Source: Burkholderiaceae bacterium (GTDB lineage Bacteria > Pseudomonadota > Gammaproteobacteria > Burkholderiales > Burkholderiaceae). Taken from it: a DNA stretch of 32,549 nt. The translations under genes were made by a program, and so were the position numbers. Shown here piece by piece: positions 17,448 to 25,831 of the stretch. Every line of letters starts with the position of its first letter. Position 1 is the stretch's first letter. The DNA is taken from contig CANHPL010000028.1 of the NCBI GenBank assembly GCA_947462685.1, positions 1 to 32,549 on the forward strand, given 5' to 3'. Under the pieces are notes generated by a model. It was not told the origin of the DNA, searched no databases, and saw only the letters and a program-made list of their open reading frames with translations.

Positions 17448-18860
17448 TCAATATGCAATCGTAATTAAACGCTCTTCAGTCATCTCACGAGTAGCATAGG
17501 CAGGTCCTTCACGACCAAAACCGCTATTTTTTACACCTCCAAATGGCATGACATCTGCACGAGCGCTTGAAGCTTCATTAATATGAATGCCGCCAAACCT
17601 TAATTTTCTAGACGTCTTAAAGGCTGTGGAGAGGTTACTTGTAAATAGGCCAACAGCCAAACCGAACGGACTATCATTAGCACGCAGGACAGCTTCATCG
17701 ATATGATCAAACTCCAAAATACTAATCACGGGAGCAAATATCTCCTCGCAATAAACACGCATTTCATCTTTAACATTGATTAAGATTGTTGGTTCCATCA
17801 CATTTCCAACACAGGTTCCACCTGTTAGTAATTGCGCGCCAGATTCAATTGCCTCATGGACAAATGACATCGCTCTCATCGCATGATCATGACTTATCAT
17901 TGGGCCAATTATGGTGGCTGGATCAGCAGGGTCTCCCGCTTTAGCTAATTTTGCCGCTGCAATCAATTTCGGTATAAAGGTTGCTGTAATTCGGCGATCA
18001 ACTAATAATTTTTGTACTGACGTACAAACCTGCCCCGCTTTACGAAAACCCGCATTAATTATTTTAGGGATTGCCATATCAATATCAGCATCATGACAAA
18101 CAATCGTACTAGCGATACTTCCAAGTTCTAGTTGGAGACCTCTCAAACCAGCCGCTTTTTGAATTTCAAGTCCAACCCGTGTACTTCCCGTAAATGCATA
18201 ATAAGCAATTCTTTGGTCAAGTAATAATTGGCGTCCTATCGTTTCGCCAGGTCCATTAACCAAAGCCAATAATGAAGATGGCAAACCTGCTTCAATTAAT
18301 ATTTTGAATAGCTCTACAGAAGTTAAAGGTGTAATTTCTGAAGGCTTTAAAACAACTGCATTCCCACCCGCCAATGCCGGGCCTAATTTATGGGCTACAG
18401 TATTAAGTGGTGAATTGAATGGCGTGATTGCGCAAATCACTCCTCTCGGCATTCTTAATGTGTATCCAATACGGTTTTTCATTCCAGAAGCAACCTCCAT
18501 TGGAATTAACTCGCCATTGAGGTGTTTTGCGGATTCAGCAGATAATTCGAGAGTTTGCACACATCGCCGTACTTCATTTTCAGCATCTGGCAAGGTAAAC
18601 CCCGCTTCATTTTTCATTAGCTCCGATAAAATACCTATGTGGTCTTTAGTTAATCGTGATGCTTGCATGAGAATCTGATAACGATCATATGGGCTTAGAT
18701 GAGAAGATTCAAAACCCTGCAATGCGCCATCAACTGCTTCTGTGACTTGAGGAACAGATGCAACTGCCATTTGGCCATACTCTTTTTCACTATATTTATC
18801 TTTTAATACTTGTATTGATTCACCATCAACCCAGTGACCTTTGATAAGAAGTTGAGTCAT
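17448..18860 (-). CDS. NAD(P)-dependent aldehyde dehydrogenase
   Basis: This is a soluble aldehyde dehydrogenase of 470 residues. The full catalytic set is visible: N149 in TPFNSP, GSTRVG (225-230) in the nucleotide site, E245 in LELGSIAS, the catalytic cysteine C279 in GQVCTS, and the CEEIFAPVISI motif near the C-terminus. A strong AGAGGAA site precedes the ATG. It lies 11 bases after the beta subunit of a ThDP-dependent decarboxylase. The simplest reading is that it oxidises the aldehyde released by that decarboxylase to a carboxylic acid. Glyceraldehyde-3-phosphate-, lactaldehyde- and succinate-semialdehyde-type dehydrogenases all share these motifs, so the exact aldehyde cannot be given. 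Confidence 0.93.
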   Translation of the reverse strand: MTQLLIKGHWVDGESIQVLKDKYSEKEYGQMAVASVPQVTEAVDGALQGFESSHLSPYDRYQILMQASRLTKDHIGILSELMKNEAGFTLPDAENEVRRCVQTLELSAESAKHLNGELIPMEVASGMKNRIGYTLRMPRGVICAITPFNSPLNTVAHKLGPALAGGNAVVLKPSEITPLTSVELFKILIEAGLPSSLLALVNGPGETIGRQLLLDQRIAYYAFTGSTRVGLEIQKAAGLRGLQLELGSIASTIVCHDADIDMAIPKIINAGFRKAGQVCTSVQKLLVDRRITATFIPKLIAAAKLAKAGDPADPATIIGPMISHDHAMRAMSFVHEAIESGAQLLTGGTCVGNVMEPTILINVKDEMRVYCEEIFAPVISILEFDHIDEAVLRANDSPFGLAVGLFTSNLSTAFKTSRKLRFGGIHINEASSARADVMPFGGVKNSGFGREGPAYATREMTEERLITIAY

Positions 18861-18871
18861 ATCAGTTCCTC

Positions 18872-19486
18872 TTATTGGTTTAAAGATAGAGCTTGCATAA
18901 AACCTAAACGAATCTTTACAGGATCACGATCTGTAGATGCAACTGGGGTTTTGTCATCTATGCGCGTCGCTATAAAATGCGGCCCATCTTTAGTCAAAGC
19001 TTCATCAATTAATTGCTCAAAGTGTGCCTCATCCTTTGCCCAACAGCTTTGAGTAATGCCAGAGCCCTGCGCAATACTAACTAAATCAACGCACGAGTTA
19101 GTCAAGGTTGGTTGCTTTCCAGTAATTTGATACATACCATTATCAAAAATAATCATTGTGAGATTTTTGATAGAAGATCTTGCAACAGTTCCTAATGCTC
19201 CCAACTGCATTAAAAGAGAACCATCCCCTTCTAAAGCAAAGACTCTTCGCTCGGGCTGAGCTAAGGCAACACCAAAAGCGATTGGAATAGTCAAGCCCAT
19301 ACTACCCAACATATAAAAATTTTCAGGTCGTTGGCCATTTGCCCATAAATCAAAGTTATTATTTCCAATACCACCAATCACTGCTTCTTTAGCGTGTAGT
19401 TTTGAAACAAGTCTCTTCGTTAAATCAAATCGATTCATAATCAAAGTGTTTTCGCGTGAACTAGAAGGTCGAGTTAAATTAGTCAT
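18872..19486 (-). CDS. ThDP-dependent decarboxylase beta subunit (sulfopyruvate/phosphonopyruvate decarboxylase-like)
   Basis: This is the cofactor-binding half of a split 2-oxo-acid decarboxylase, 204 residues. The thiamine diphosphate and Mg signature runs from GDGS (87-90) to DNGMY (115-119), with the normal spacing of about 26 residues. GNNNFDLWANG and LGSMGLTIPIAFGVAL match the beta subunit (ComE-like) of sulfopyruvate decarboxylase and phosphonopyruvate decarboxylases. Its ATG is two bases after the stop of the alpha subunit, so the pair is translated together. A short Ser-rich N-terminal extension precedes the usual start, and the ATG at 19438 could also be used. It would make an aldehyde that the next gene's dehydrogenase can oxidise. 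The 2-oxo acid is unknown; coenzyme M synthesis is unlikely in this setting. Confidence 0.9.
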   Translation of the reverse strand: MTNLTRPSSSRENTLIMNRFDLTKRLVSKLHAKEAVIGGIGNNNFDLWANGQRPENFYMLGSMGLTIPIAFGVALAQPERRVFALEGDGSLLMQLGALGTVARSSIKNLTMIIFDNGMYQITGKQPTLTNSCVDLVSIAQGSGITQSCWAKDEAHFEQLIDEALTKDGPHFIATRIDDKTPVASTDRDPVKIRLGFMQALSLNQ

Positions 19487-19488
19487 AT

Positions 19489-20031
19489 TTAGTTTTTCGC
19501 CGATCGTTTAGTTAAAAGTGGTGACAAAATCATGGCCGCTGGCGCTTGTGTAGCAAAAGCTTGTTTGATCATGCTGTCAACAATAAATTCCACGTCATTG
19601 AGTCTTTCAATCGCATAATTCTCAATCCCTAAAGTATCCAAAACTGGGCGCATAGTTCTACAAACAATTGCTTGACCAACCTGAAACTCCCCTAATGTTC
19701 CTCGCTCTGAGATCATCATTAAGACTGGGATCTGAAATGGAACAGCCAAAGAGGCAAGAACATTGGCTAATGTAGCAAACCCACTTGTTTGCATGAGGGT
19801 AATTCCCCGTAGTCCAGCCATATAACTTCCAGCAATAATGCCAATAGCCTCCTCTTCACGCGCTGGCGCAATTACCGTAAAGTACGGGTCAGCATGCAGT
19901 ACTTTTATTAAAGGGGCTAATACTTTATCTGGAACATACGTAATCAGAGATACGTCATTACTCTTCAAAACCCGAAGTACAATTTCATACCAAGTTTCTT
20001 GTTTTGCTTTAGTAGGGTTATCAGTTGTCAT
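19489..20031 (-). CDS. ThDP-dependent decarboxylase alpha subunit (sulfopyruvate decarboxylase-like)
   Basis: This is the pyrimidine-binding half of the split decarboxylase, 180 residues. The YVPDKVLAPLI start is typical of the ComD family. APAREEEAIGIIAGSY (56-70) carries the glutamate that activates the thiamine ring. LMQTSGFATLANVLASL follows, then the conserved ISERGTLGEFQVGQA loop. The family normally joins alpha and beta into a heteromer that decarboxylates sulfopyruvate or phosphonopyruvate. Here the genes sit between a thioesterase and an aldehyde dehydrogenase in a catabolic island, which points to another 2-oxo acid. The gap to the thioesterase is 36 bases and to beta two bases. No signal peptide is seen; it is cytoplasmic. 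Confidence 0.9.
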   Translation of the reverse strand: MTTDNPTKAKQETWYEIVLRVLKSNDVSLITYVPDKVLAPLIKVLHADPYFTVIAPAREEEAIGIIAGSYMAGLRGITLMQTSGFATLANVLASLAVPFQIPVLMMISERGTLGEFQVGQAIVCRTMRPVLDTLGIENYAIERLNDVEFIVDSMIKQAFATQAPAAMILSPLLTKRSAKN

Positions 20032-20067
20032 GGAATATTCAAATCATTTCATTTTTTAATACTTGGA

Positions 20068-20490
20068 TTAAGAAGAACTAGCATTAGCTTCAGGAACAGG
20101 CATAACATAGGTTCCTCGTCCACTAGCAATTAATTTATTTTCTAAGTCATAAACATAAGCTTCACACACGGAGAACTGCTTACCTAATTTAATTACTTTT
20201 GCCTTCACAATTAAATCTCCAGGTTTTGCCATACGATGATAGTCAACCCGTAAATCGATCGTTGGTACAGGTTTCCCAATCGTCTCAAATAATACAAAAT
20301 CTGCAGCAAAATCAATTAAGGCCGCTAATATTCCACCCTGGGTTTGCATCAATTTGATATTGGCTACCCATTCTTGTCGCCAAGTTGCACGAACTTCAAT
20401 CGTCTCTTTATCAATACTTAATACTTTTAACCCTAACCAACTTAGGTAAGGTCCTCGATCAATTACTTCCTGAACTTGCTCAATACTCAT
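20068..20490 (-). CDS. PaaI-type hotdog-fold acyl-CoA thioesterase
   Basis: This is a hotdog-fold thioesterase of about 140 residues that probably hydrolyses an acyl-CoA of the pathway. The core helix motif is TQGGILAALIDFA, with the conserved acid in the helix (LID). The usual HGG is QGG here, a variant seen in part of the family. TIDLRVDYHRMAKPGD and the VCEAYVYD strand complete the fold. The start is taken as the ATG at 20490 because GGAG lies about five bases before it. It is 10 bases after the stop of the acyl-CoA ligase, although the frame stays open to 20562 inside that gene. The ligase-thioesterase pairing suggests that a CoA ester is made and later released, or that dead-end CoA esters are cleared. 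Confidence 0.85.
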   Translation of the reverse strand: MSIEQVQEVIDRGPYLSWLGLKVLSIDKETIEVRATWRQEWVANIKLMQTQGGILAALIDFAADFVLFETIGKPVPTIDLRVDYHRMAKPGDLIVKAKVIKLGKQFSVCEAYVYDLENKLIASGRGTYVMPVPEANASSS

Positions 20491-20500
20491 CGCTGCTCCA

Positions 20501-22051
20501 TCATGATTTTTTATTAGGTTTAGTTTCCGAAGATTGCTCTTGGCCAGCGTCATACATATCAATTCCTTTTACCTCAAGTGTCTTGCGATCAATTTTGCCA
20601 ATGGTATTGAGTGGGAGTGCATCAACAAAAAATACTCTACGAGGATATTGATAAGGTGGAGCACTTTTCAAGGCGTGATCTTTAATATCCGCTTCTGTGA
20701 GTTTGGAGCCTTTATTAAGAACCACGAAGGCAACGGGTAAGCGATACTTAATTTCATCAGGTACAGGAACAACGACAGCTTGAGCAATTTCAGGGTGACG
20801 CTCCAGCATCAACTCAACCTCTAATGGATAAATATTATGTCCACTAGATACAAACATATCATCAGAGCGTCCCACGAAAAAATACCAACCAGCTTCATCC
20901 TCCCGAAGAATATCTCCAGTGTTATACCAACCATCTTGTAATTTTTTTTGAGTCTCTTCTGGATTATTGACATAACCATTCATCATGCCAGGACTTTTTA
21001 CATACAAAACACCCTGCCTGTCATTTTCTCCACCAACAAACTTAAATTCGTTATCTGCAATTGGCCACCCAATTGAATGCCTTGGACGTATCAAATTACT
21101 TTTATGATTTGAGCCAAATAAGGCAGAACTAGCTTCGGTGATGCCATAAATTTTAACAATTTCAGCTTTGGGGAACTTAAGTGCAACCTGATCTATTAGT
21201 ACATCGGATGCTGGTGCCCCACCTAAAGTTGCAAGTCGCACAAAACTATAATCATTACCCTCTAACAACTCTTGTTGCTGCATCATCATGGCAAACATAG
21301 TCGGCACACCAGAAACTACCGTTGAACGATATTCTGAAATGTATTCAACATATTTTTTTGCATCAAATTTGCGCATTAAAATAACGGTTGAGCCACCAAC
21401 TAGAACGCATTTGATAGAATTCATGGCGTGCTTATGGTACAAAGGTGCAGCCACAATCATACGGTCGTCAGGACAAAAGTTGCGATCACGTGAAATCGTT
21501 TCAGCGACAAAAACATGTGCGCGATGAGATAAACTAACTCCTTTAGGGCGACCTGTTGATCCAGAAGTGTAAGCCTGAAAAGCTTCTTGGCTATATGTCG
21601 GAGTTACCGCTATAAATGCACCATAATCTTTAAAAGCTTCATATCCAGTTGGACCGATATCATCAATTTCAATAAGTTGAATATTGGCAGGACATTTATC
21701 CCTTGTAACCGATTCACAAAATATCAGTTGTACATCAGAGTTTTTAACCATCCAATCTAAATTATCTTGTGTTTGAAGAATATTTAAAAGAACAGGTACG
21801 ATTCCAGCACGCATAGATCCATAAAATATTTCTAAAAATTCTGCTCGATTTCCCGACAGGATTCCAATTCGAGTACCCTCTTTTAGTCCTAACTTCAATA
21901 ATCCTTTTGCCACTGCATCACAAGAAGCGTGATAGTCCTGATAAGTAATTTCTCGTTTTTTTTCTGGATTAGTTAAATCAATAATGACCGGATAAGTTTT
22001 ATCTCGATATTCAGAAGCTATACAACCTAAATTTGGTATCACTGTGCTCAT
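20501..22051 (-). CDS. Acyl-CoA synthetase (AMP-forming, ANL superfamily)
   Basis: This enzyme activates a carboxylic acid to its CoA ester with ATP; 516 residues, complete. The motifs are in order: YTSGSTGRPKG (161-171, P-loop-like A3), IYGITEASSALFG (A5), GWYNTGDILRED (A7), FFVGRSDDMFVSSGHNIYP (A8 and hinge), and the C-terminal NTIGKIDRK with the catalytic lysine near 486. The substrate-binding pocket cannot be interpreted by eye; aryl, short-chain and long-chain ligases share these motifs. The gene overlaps the upstream dehydrogenase by ATGA and precedes the thioesterase by 10 bases. A short Gln/Ser/Lys-rich tail follows the catalytic lysine region. It is likely to act late in the island's pathway, on a carboxylic product. 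Confidence 0.93.
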   Translation of the reverse strand: MSTVIPNLGCIASEYRDKTYPVIIDLTNPEKKREITYQDYHASCDAVAKGLLKLGLKEGTRIGILSGNRAEFLEIFYGSMRAGIVPVLLNILQTQDNLDWMVKNSDVQLIFCESVTRDKCPANIQLIEIDDIGPTGYEAFKDYGAFIAVTPTYSQEAFQAYTSGSTGRPKGVSLSHRAHVFVAETISRDRNFCPDDRMIVAAPLYHKHAMNSIKCVLVGGSTVILMRKFDAKKYVEYISEYRSTVVSGVPTMFAMMMQQQELLEGNDYSFVRLATLGGAPASDVLIDQVALKFPKAEIVKIYGITEASSALFGSNHKSNLIRPRHSIGWPIADNEFKFVGGENDRQGVLYVKSPGMMNGYVNNPEETQKKLQDGWYNTGDILREDEAGWYFFVGRSDDMFVSSGHNIYPLEVELMLERHPEIAQAVVVPVPDEIKYRLPVAFVVLNKGSKLTEADIKDHALKSAPPYQYPRRVFFVDALPLNTIGKIDRKTLEVKGIDMYDAGQEQSSETKPNKKS

Positions 22052-23043
22052 ATCTCAATAATCACTTTGCCAAATACACGACGCTCTTCTAAAAGACTTA
22101 AACCTTCTGCTGCCTTAGCTAGTGGAAACACTTGATCAATAACTGGATGTATTTTTTTATCTGCGACAAATTGAAGACATGCACGAATATCATCAGGCAC
22201 GTAAGCTCTAGAGCCAATGATTTCCATCTCTCTAAACCATAAAAAACGAATATCAACTGTACACAGATGATCTACTGTTGAACCACAAGTAATAATTCTG
22301 CCATTTACTGCCATACTTCGTTGAGTAGGTATCCATGTATCTCCACCAGTAAAATTGATTGCGACATCTACACCTTTTTTACCAGTTGCAGCCCATACCG
22401 CTTTGGAAAAATCTGGCTCGCTAGAATAATTAATCACGTGATCAGCGCCCAGCTCTTTTAATTTTTGACTTTTTTCTTCACTACTTGTACACGCATAAAC
22501 CTCACACCCTGCCATCTTTGCAAACTGCAAGCAAGAAACACCAACGCCACCACTTGCTCCAAGGATCAGTACTTTCTCGCCTGCTTTTAAACGTCCACGT
22601 GTAAATAACATCCGGTGAGAAGTGCCATAAGCAATTGGTAAAGCTGCCGCTTCAACATCACTTACACCTTCAGGGATTTCAATTAATTGGCGTTGATCTA
22701 CACAGATAAATTCACATAGGCCACCATTGCCGTTCTCCCCTAGTACACCACCCTCAGGAAACCTTGGAAATAAGACAACTCTCTTGCCGACCCAATCATT
22801 AGAAACACCTTCACCAACCTCACGGACTATTCCAACCACATCGCCGCCAGGAATACGGGGCATCTTCGTCGGTAAATCTGGCATGCCATGAAGGACAAAT
22901 ACATCCATGTAATTAAGTCCACAAGCTTTAACCTCAACAATCGCATAATTTGCTTTGACTTCAGGCTTTGGCCATTGATCTAACTTCATCTGCTCTACAC
23001 CACCATGTTGCTGGATCGCAACCACTCTCATTTGATCTGTCAT
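22048..23043 (-). CDS. MDR-family dehydrogenase (quinone oxidoreductase-like)
   Basis: This is a medium-chain dehydrogenase/reductase of about 331 residues. The N-terminal GroES-like domain contains VKACGLNYMDVFVLHGMP and IPGGDVVG. The Rossmann domain carries GASGGVGVSCLQFAKMAG. The four cysteines of a structural zinc lobe are absent and the sequence is CGLNxxD rather than CGVCHTD. That places it closer to NADPH:quinone/enoyl oxidoreductases than to classic zinc alcohol dehydrogenases. I start it at the ATG at 23043, with AAGG six bases upstream; another in-frame ATG lies at 23067. It is the first gene of the second block and is coupled by ATGA to the acyl-CoA ligase. It may reduce an unsaturated intermediate or oxidise an alcohol. 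Confidence 0.9.
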   Translation of the reverse strand: MTDQMRVVAIQQHGGVEQMKLDQWPKPEVKANYAIVEVKACGLNYMDVFVLHGMPDLPTKMPRIPGGDVVGIVREVGEGVSNDWVGKRVVLFPRFPEGGVLGENGNGGLCEFICVDQRQLIEIPEGVSDVEAAALPIAYGTSHRMLFTRGRLKAGEKVLILGASGGVGVSCLQFAKMAGCEVYACTSSEEKSQKLKELGADHVINYSSEPDFSKAVWAATGKKGVDVAINFTGGDTWIPTQRSMAVNGRIITCGSTVDHLCTVDIRFLWFREMEIIGSRAYVPDDIRACLQFVADKKIHPVIDQVFPLAKAAEGLSLLEERRVFGKVIIEI

Positions 23044-23067
23044 ACTCGCCCTTAAATATCGATACAT

Positions 23068-23095
23068 AAGGCACTCACTATGCCTTAGTGCTTTT
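23068..23095. promoter_or_regulatory. Two overlapping inverted repeats ahead of the dehydrogenase-ligase operon
   Basis: AAGGCA and TGCCTT form a perfect 6-bp inverted repeat with a 7-base spacer (23068-23086). GCACT and AGTGC (23071-23092 region) form a second one using partly the same bases. They lie 25-50 bases before the ATG at 23043. A binding site for the neighbouring LysR regulator or a leader hairpin are both possible. Confidence 0.35.
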
Positions 23096-23193
23096 AGTCT
23101 AATATTTTTGTTTATTCAGCACAAATCAATAATTTTTGGATATTATTCGTTTTTTTTAATAAATAGGAATTGGCTCTATGAGCATTAATAGAA

Positions 23194-23214
23194 ATTGGAT
23201 ATTGATAATCCAAT
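23194..23214 (-). terminator. Weak hairpin after the LysR gene
   Basis: ATTGGAT, seven bases, ATCCAAT is a perfect 7-bp inverted repeat 12 bases after the LysR stop codon. On the minus strand it is followed by TTTCTATT. The stem is AT-rich, so termination may be partial. It separates the regulator from the dehydrogenase operon. Confidence 0.4.
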
Positions 23215-23226
23215 GTAACGTAATGA

Positions 23227-24135
23227 TTAATCCAGCTTATGAATCGTTTCCATCAAAACATCTAAAATTCGTTGAGTATTCGGTGAAAATGAGCGCAAAT
23301 GTCTTGTAATAAGGCAGATTTCTCGTTGAATAACTGGTTCTGTTAACTCTGCAAATAAAAACTCTTGCATTGGACCTGCTTTTGCTGCCAAAGAGGGCAG
23401 CACAGAAATTTTGCCACTCAACCTTAACATGGCATATAAGGAAGTAGTACTTGAAGCACGATCATGAGGATCTGAGTTTTGTCCAAAAGATATTTCGGGA
23501 TAAGTTTCAAGTAAGGCACCAATCCCAGTATCTGAGGTGAGGCCGATGTAAGGGTGATTCGCTAGATCCGCCCACTTTAAGGGGCGATTTATTTTAGCTA
23601 AGACGTGATCATGAGGCATAACAACCCCAAAGGCATCATGAAGCACTGGGCGGTAATCTAATTCAGGATAATTAAGAAGACGACTAGTTAATCCAAAATC
23701 AACTTCACCATCAAGTACCGCACGCTCAATTTTTGCAGAGCCAGCATCTTGAATTGAAATATTAACCTCAGGGTAATGTTGACGAAATGTAAGTAAGGCT
23801 GGAGATAAAATATGCACGGCCATAGAGGGTGCTGCAGCAATCCGAATTAAGCCTTGCTGACTTTTTGAAATCGCCTGTAAGTCATTAAGAGCATTATCAA
23901 AATCACGCACAATTTTTTCAGCTACAGGTTGGAACTTGATTGCATCCTCAGTCAATTCGACCCTTCTAGTCGAACGCTCAAAAAGCTTTAGCCCAATCTC
24001 TTCCTCAAATTGTTGAATAGTTGCGGTTAATGTAGATTGAGTCTGAAACAATCTAGCTGAGGCTAAGGTAAATGATCCCGTTTTTGCAACAGCTAAAAAT
24101 GAACGTAAATGACGTAAGCTTATTTTTCTTAACAT
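23227..24135 (-). CDS. LysR-family transcriptional regulator
   Basis: This is a DNA-binding regulator, likely to control the island. The N-terminal winged helix-turn-helix reads LRHLRSFLAVAKTGSFTLAS, then QTQSTLTATIQQFEEEIG and LKLFERSTRRVELTEDA, a textbook LysR start. The C-terminal effector-binding domain follows, with IRIAAAPSMAVHILSPAL and the DFGLTSRLLNYPELDYRPVL stretch. I take the ATG at 24135, which gives 302 residues and the usual short leader; a GTG at 24171 would add 12 residues. It sits between the two blocks and is transcribed in the same direction rather than divergently. An inverted repeat of LysR-box type lies 62-90 bases before its start. The inducer is unknown, probably a pathway intermediate. 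Confidence 0.93.
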   Translation of the reverse strand: MLRKISLRHLRSFLAVAKTGSFTLASARLFQTQSTLTATIQQFEEEIGLKLFERSTRRVELTEDAIKFQPVAEKIVRDFDNALNDLQAISKSQQGLIRIAAAPSMAVHILSPALLTFRQHYPEVNISIQDAGSAKIERAVLDGEVDFGLTSRLLNYPELDYRPVLHDAFGVVMPHDHVLAKINRPLKWADLANHPYIGLTSDTGIGALLETYPEISFGQNSDPHDRASSTTSLYAMLRLSGKISVLPSLAAKAGPMQEFLFAELTEPVIQREICLITRHLRSFSPNTQRILDVLMETIHKLD

Positions 24136-24196
24136 TTTAATGACGGATGCCTTCTTACTAAAATTGATCACCCCACTGAATTGCTACTTACATGGT

Positions 24197-24225
24197 CGAA
24201 ACTATGTCATTAACTTAATAGTTCG
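24197..24225. promoter_or_regulatory. Candidate LysR-box upstream of the LysR gene
   Basis: AACTAT (24200-24205) and ATAGTT (24218-24223) are perfect inverted arms separated by 12 bases, and they include a T-N11-A core. The outer bases (CGA/TCG) extend the symmetry with one extra base. The position before the LysR gene fits autoregulation. Similar single half-sites (TAATAGTT near 27088, AAACTAT near 30456) lie before two other transcription units. Confidence 0.45.
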
Positions 24226-24332
24226 TGAGAGCTTAAAGATATCTTTGTTCATAATTTATACCAAATATAAATTGATTAAACATTTCGCTACAGTAACTTA
24301 GTACGTTTTTCTTATTAGCATTTTTGGGTACA

Positions 24333-25316
24333 TCAAACAGTGATCTTCGCTGCGGCGATTACTTCTTTCCAGCGAGCAGCATCCTCAGCCATGAATTTGG
24401 CCATCTCTTCCGGAGAATTACCTACAGGTTCAGCGCCCATATCGACCATGCGAGCAATAATATCTGGTTGACTTAATATTTCTCGAACATAGTTAGAAAT
24501 CTTTTTAGTAATTTCTATTGGTGTCTTAGGGGGAGCTACCATCGCAAACCAAGTATAGGCAACCATGCCTGGAACATCATCTTGAATGAGAGGAACGTTC
24601 GGAAATGACTTGACCCGCTTGGCAGTAGTCATCGCTAAGATTTTTAATTTACCAGACTTAATATAGTTGCTAGTTGCACCTAAATTACCAAACATCACAT
24701 TGACTTGACCTGCCAATAAATCAGTAAGTGCTGGCGTATCGCCCTTATAGGGAACATGAAGCATTTTAGTACCGGTTTTCAGTTGAAATAATTCTGCAGT
24801 CAGATGTGCGGTTGAACCACTCCCTTGCGAGGCATAGGTAAGTGCACCAGGACGATCTTTGGCGTAAGCAATAAACTCTTTAACGTTGTTAACGGGAAGA
24901 GAGGGGTGAACAATGAGTGCATTGGGAACAGAGGCAATGATGGTAATCGGTACAAAATTTGCAGGGTTGTAATTGAGTTTTTGATAGAGCGAGATATTGA
25001 TTGTCAAAGATGGGGGTGGTGCTGACATGATCAAGTAACCATCAGGTTCTGCATTGTATAAAATTTCTGCGGCAATATTTCCAGCAGCACCTGGCTTGTT
25101 GTCAATAATCACCGACTGACCTAGTTTTTTTGCTAACTCTTGAGATATGAGTCTTGGCAATAAGTCTGCTGTTCCTCCAGCTGGATTTGGCACGAGAATA
25201 TGGACGGATTTATTAGGCCATGTATTTTGCGCAACAACAGATTGGCCATACCAAAGGCTTGGCAATAGAACAGATGATTGAATAATGCCACGACGGGTTA
25301 AATTTATTTTTTTCAT
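24333..25316 (-). CDS. Bug-family periplasmic solute receptor 2
   Basis: This is a tripartite tricarboxylate-type substrate-binding protein of 327 residues. The leader has a twin-arginine-like NLTRRGIIQSS and ends near VVAQ-NTWP, so export by Tat is possible, although the classic SRRxFL motif is not complete. Family marks are HILVPNPAGGTADLLPRL, DNKPGAAGNIAAEILYNA and HVPYKGDTPALTDLLAGQV. It follows the Rieske beta subunit by eight bases, so it is likely to be expressed with the oxygenase and may capture its substrate. It is clearly different from the other two receptors in the window, which suggests different ligands or duplicated capture functions. Confidence 0.95.
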   Translation of the reverse strand: MKKINLTRRGIIQSSVLLPSLWYGQSVVAQNTWPNKSVHILVPNPAGGTADLLPRLISQELAKKLGQSVIIDNKPGAAGNIAAEILYNAEPDGYLIMSAPPPSLTINISLYQKLNYNPANFVPITIIASVPNALIVHPSLPVNNVKEFIAYAKDRPGALTYASQGSGSTAHLTAELFQLKTGTKMLHVPYKGDTPALTDLLAGQVNVMFGNLGATSNYIKSGKLKILAMTTAKRVKSFPNVPLIQDDVPGMVAYTWFAMVAPPKTPIEITKKISNYVREILSQPDIIARMVDMGAEPVGNSPEEMAKFMAEDAARWKEVIAAAKITV

Positions 25317-25324
25317 AATATTTT

Positions 25325-25831
25325 TTAAAGTGGAATAACGAGGAGAGTTTCGATCACACGTGAATCAAAAACCATTAAACGTTCTTTGAACTTTGCTTCC
25401 GACTCATGAAGTTGAATAATATCTTGTGCTTGGCCAGTAAAAATGACTTTTATTTCACCATCAAGATCCATGGTTCGAACAACCATGAAATTTGATCGCG
25501 TATGGATGATCTGTCCTTCACGATCCATGACTTGTATCCCTGAGATGATATGGCGATAGTGCTGAGGCTCATACACATTAGCTAAACGCATCGAGAGAAT
25601 TCGGTCACGGAGTTGCGCTGCGCTATGGCAATCAATCACTGCCAATGGTAAATCACGATCATGATTAAATCTTGATTTAACGGTATAACGACCTTGACTG
25701 TCGAGAAGCTTAGCAATGTCTTCGACACGATTTTCATCAATCACTCGTGCCCATTCAAATATCAAATCTTGAATTAGGAAATATTCATCCGGTGGAATGA
25801 GGTCTGCCTTTTTTAGGGATGTGGTATTCAA
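25325..25831 (-). CDS. Rieske ring-hydroxylating dioxygenase beta subunit
   Basis: This is the small, non-catalytic subunit of an aromatic-ring-hydroxylating oxygenase, 168 residues with the NTF2/SnoaL fold. The N-terminus IQDLIFEWARVIDENRVEDI and the C-terminal RSNFMVVRTMDLDGEIKVIF strand match the family, as does the RHIISGIQV piece. Its start directly abuts the stop of the alpha subunit. Beta subunits stabilise the alpha3beta3 oxygenase and can influence substrate choice. Similar SnoaL-like proteins occur without an oxygenase, but the position right after a Rieske alpha gene makes the beta-subunit call strong. Confidence 0.9.
   Translation of the reverse strand: MNTTSLKKADLIPPDEYFLIQDLIFEWARVIDENRVEDIAKLLDSQGRYTVKSRFNHDRDLPLAVIDCHSAAQLRDRILSMRLANVYEPQHYRHIISGIQVMDREGQIIHTRSNFMVVRTMDLDGEIKVIFTGQAQDIIQLHESEAKFKERLMVFDSRVIETLLVIPL

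Noticed and set aside
18872..20031. Coenzyme M biosynthesis genes comDE
   Set aside because: The subunits are of that family, but no other coenzyme M genes are present and the neighbours are catabolic.
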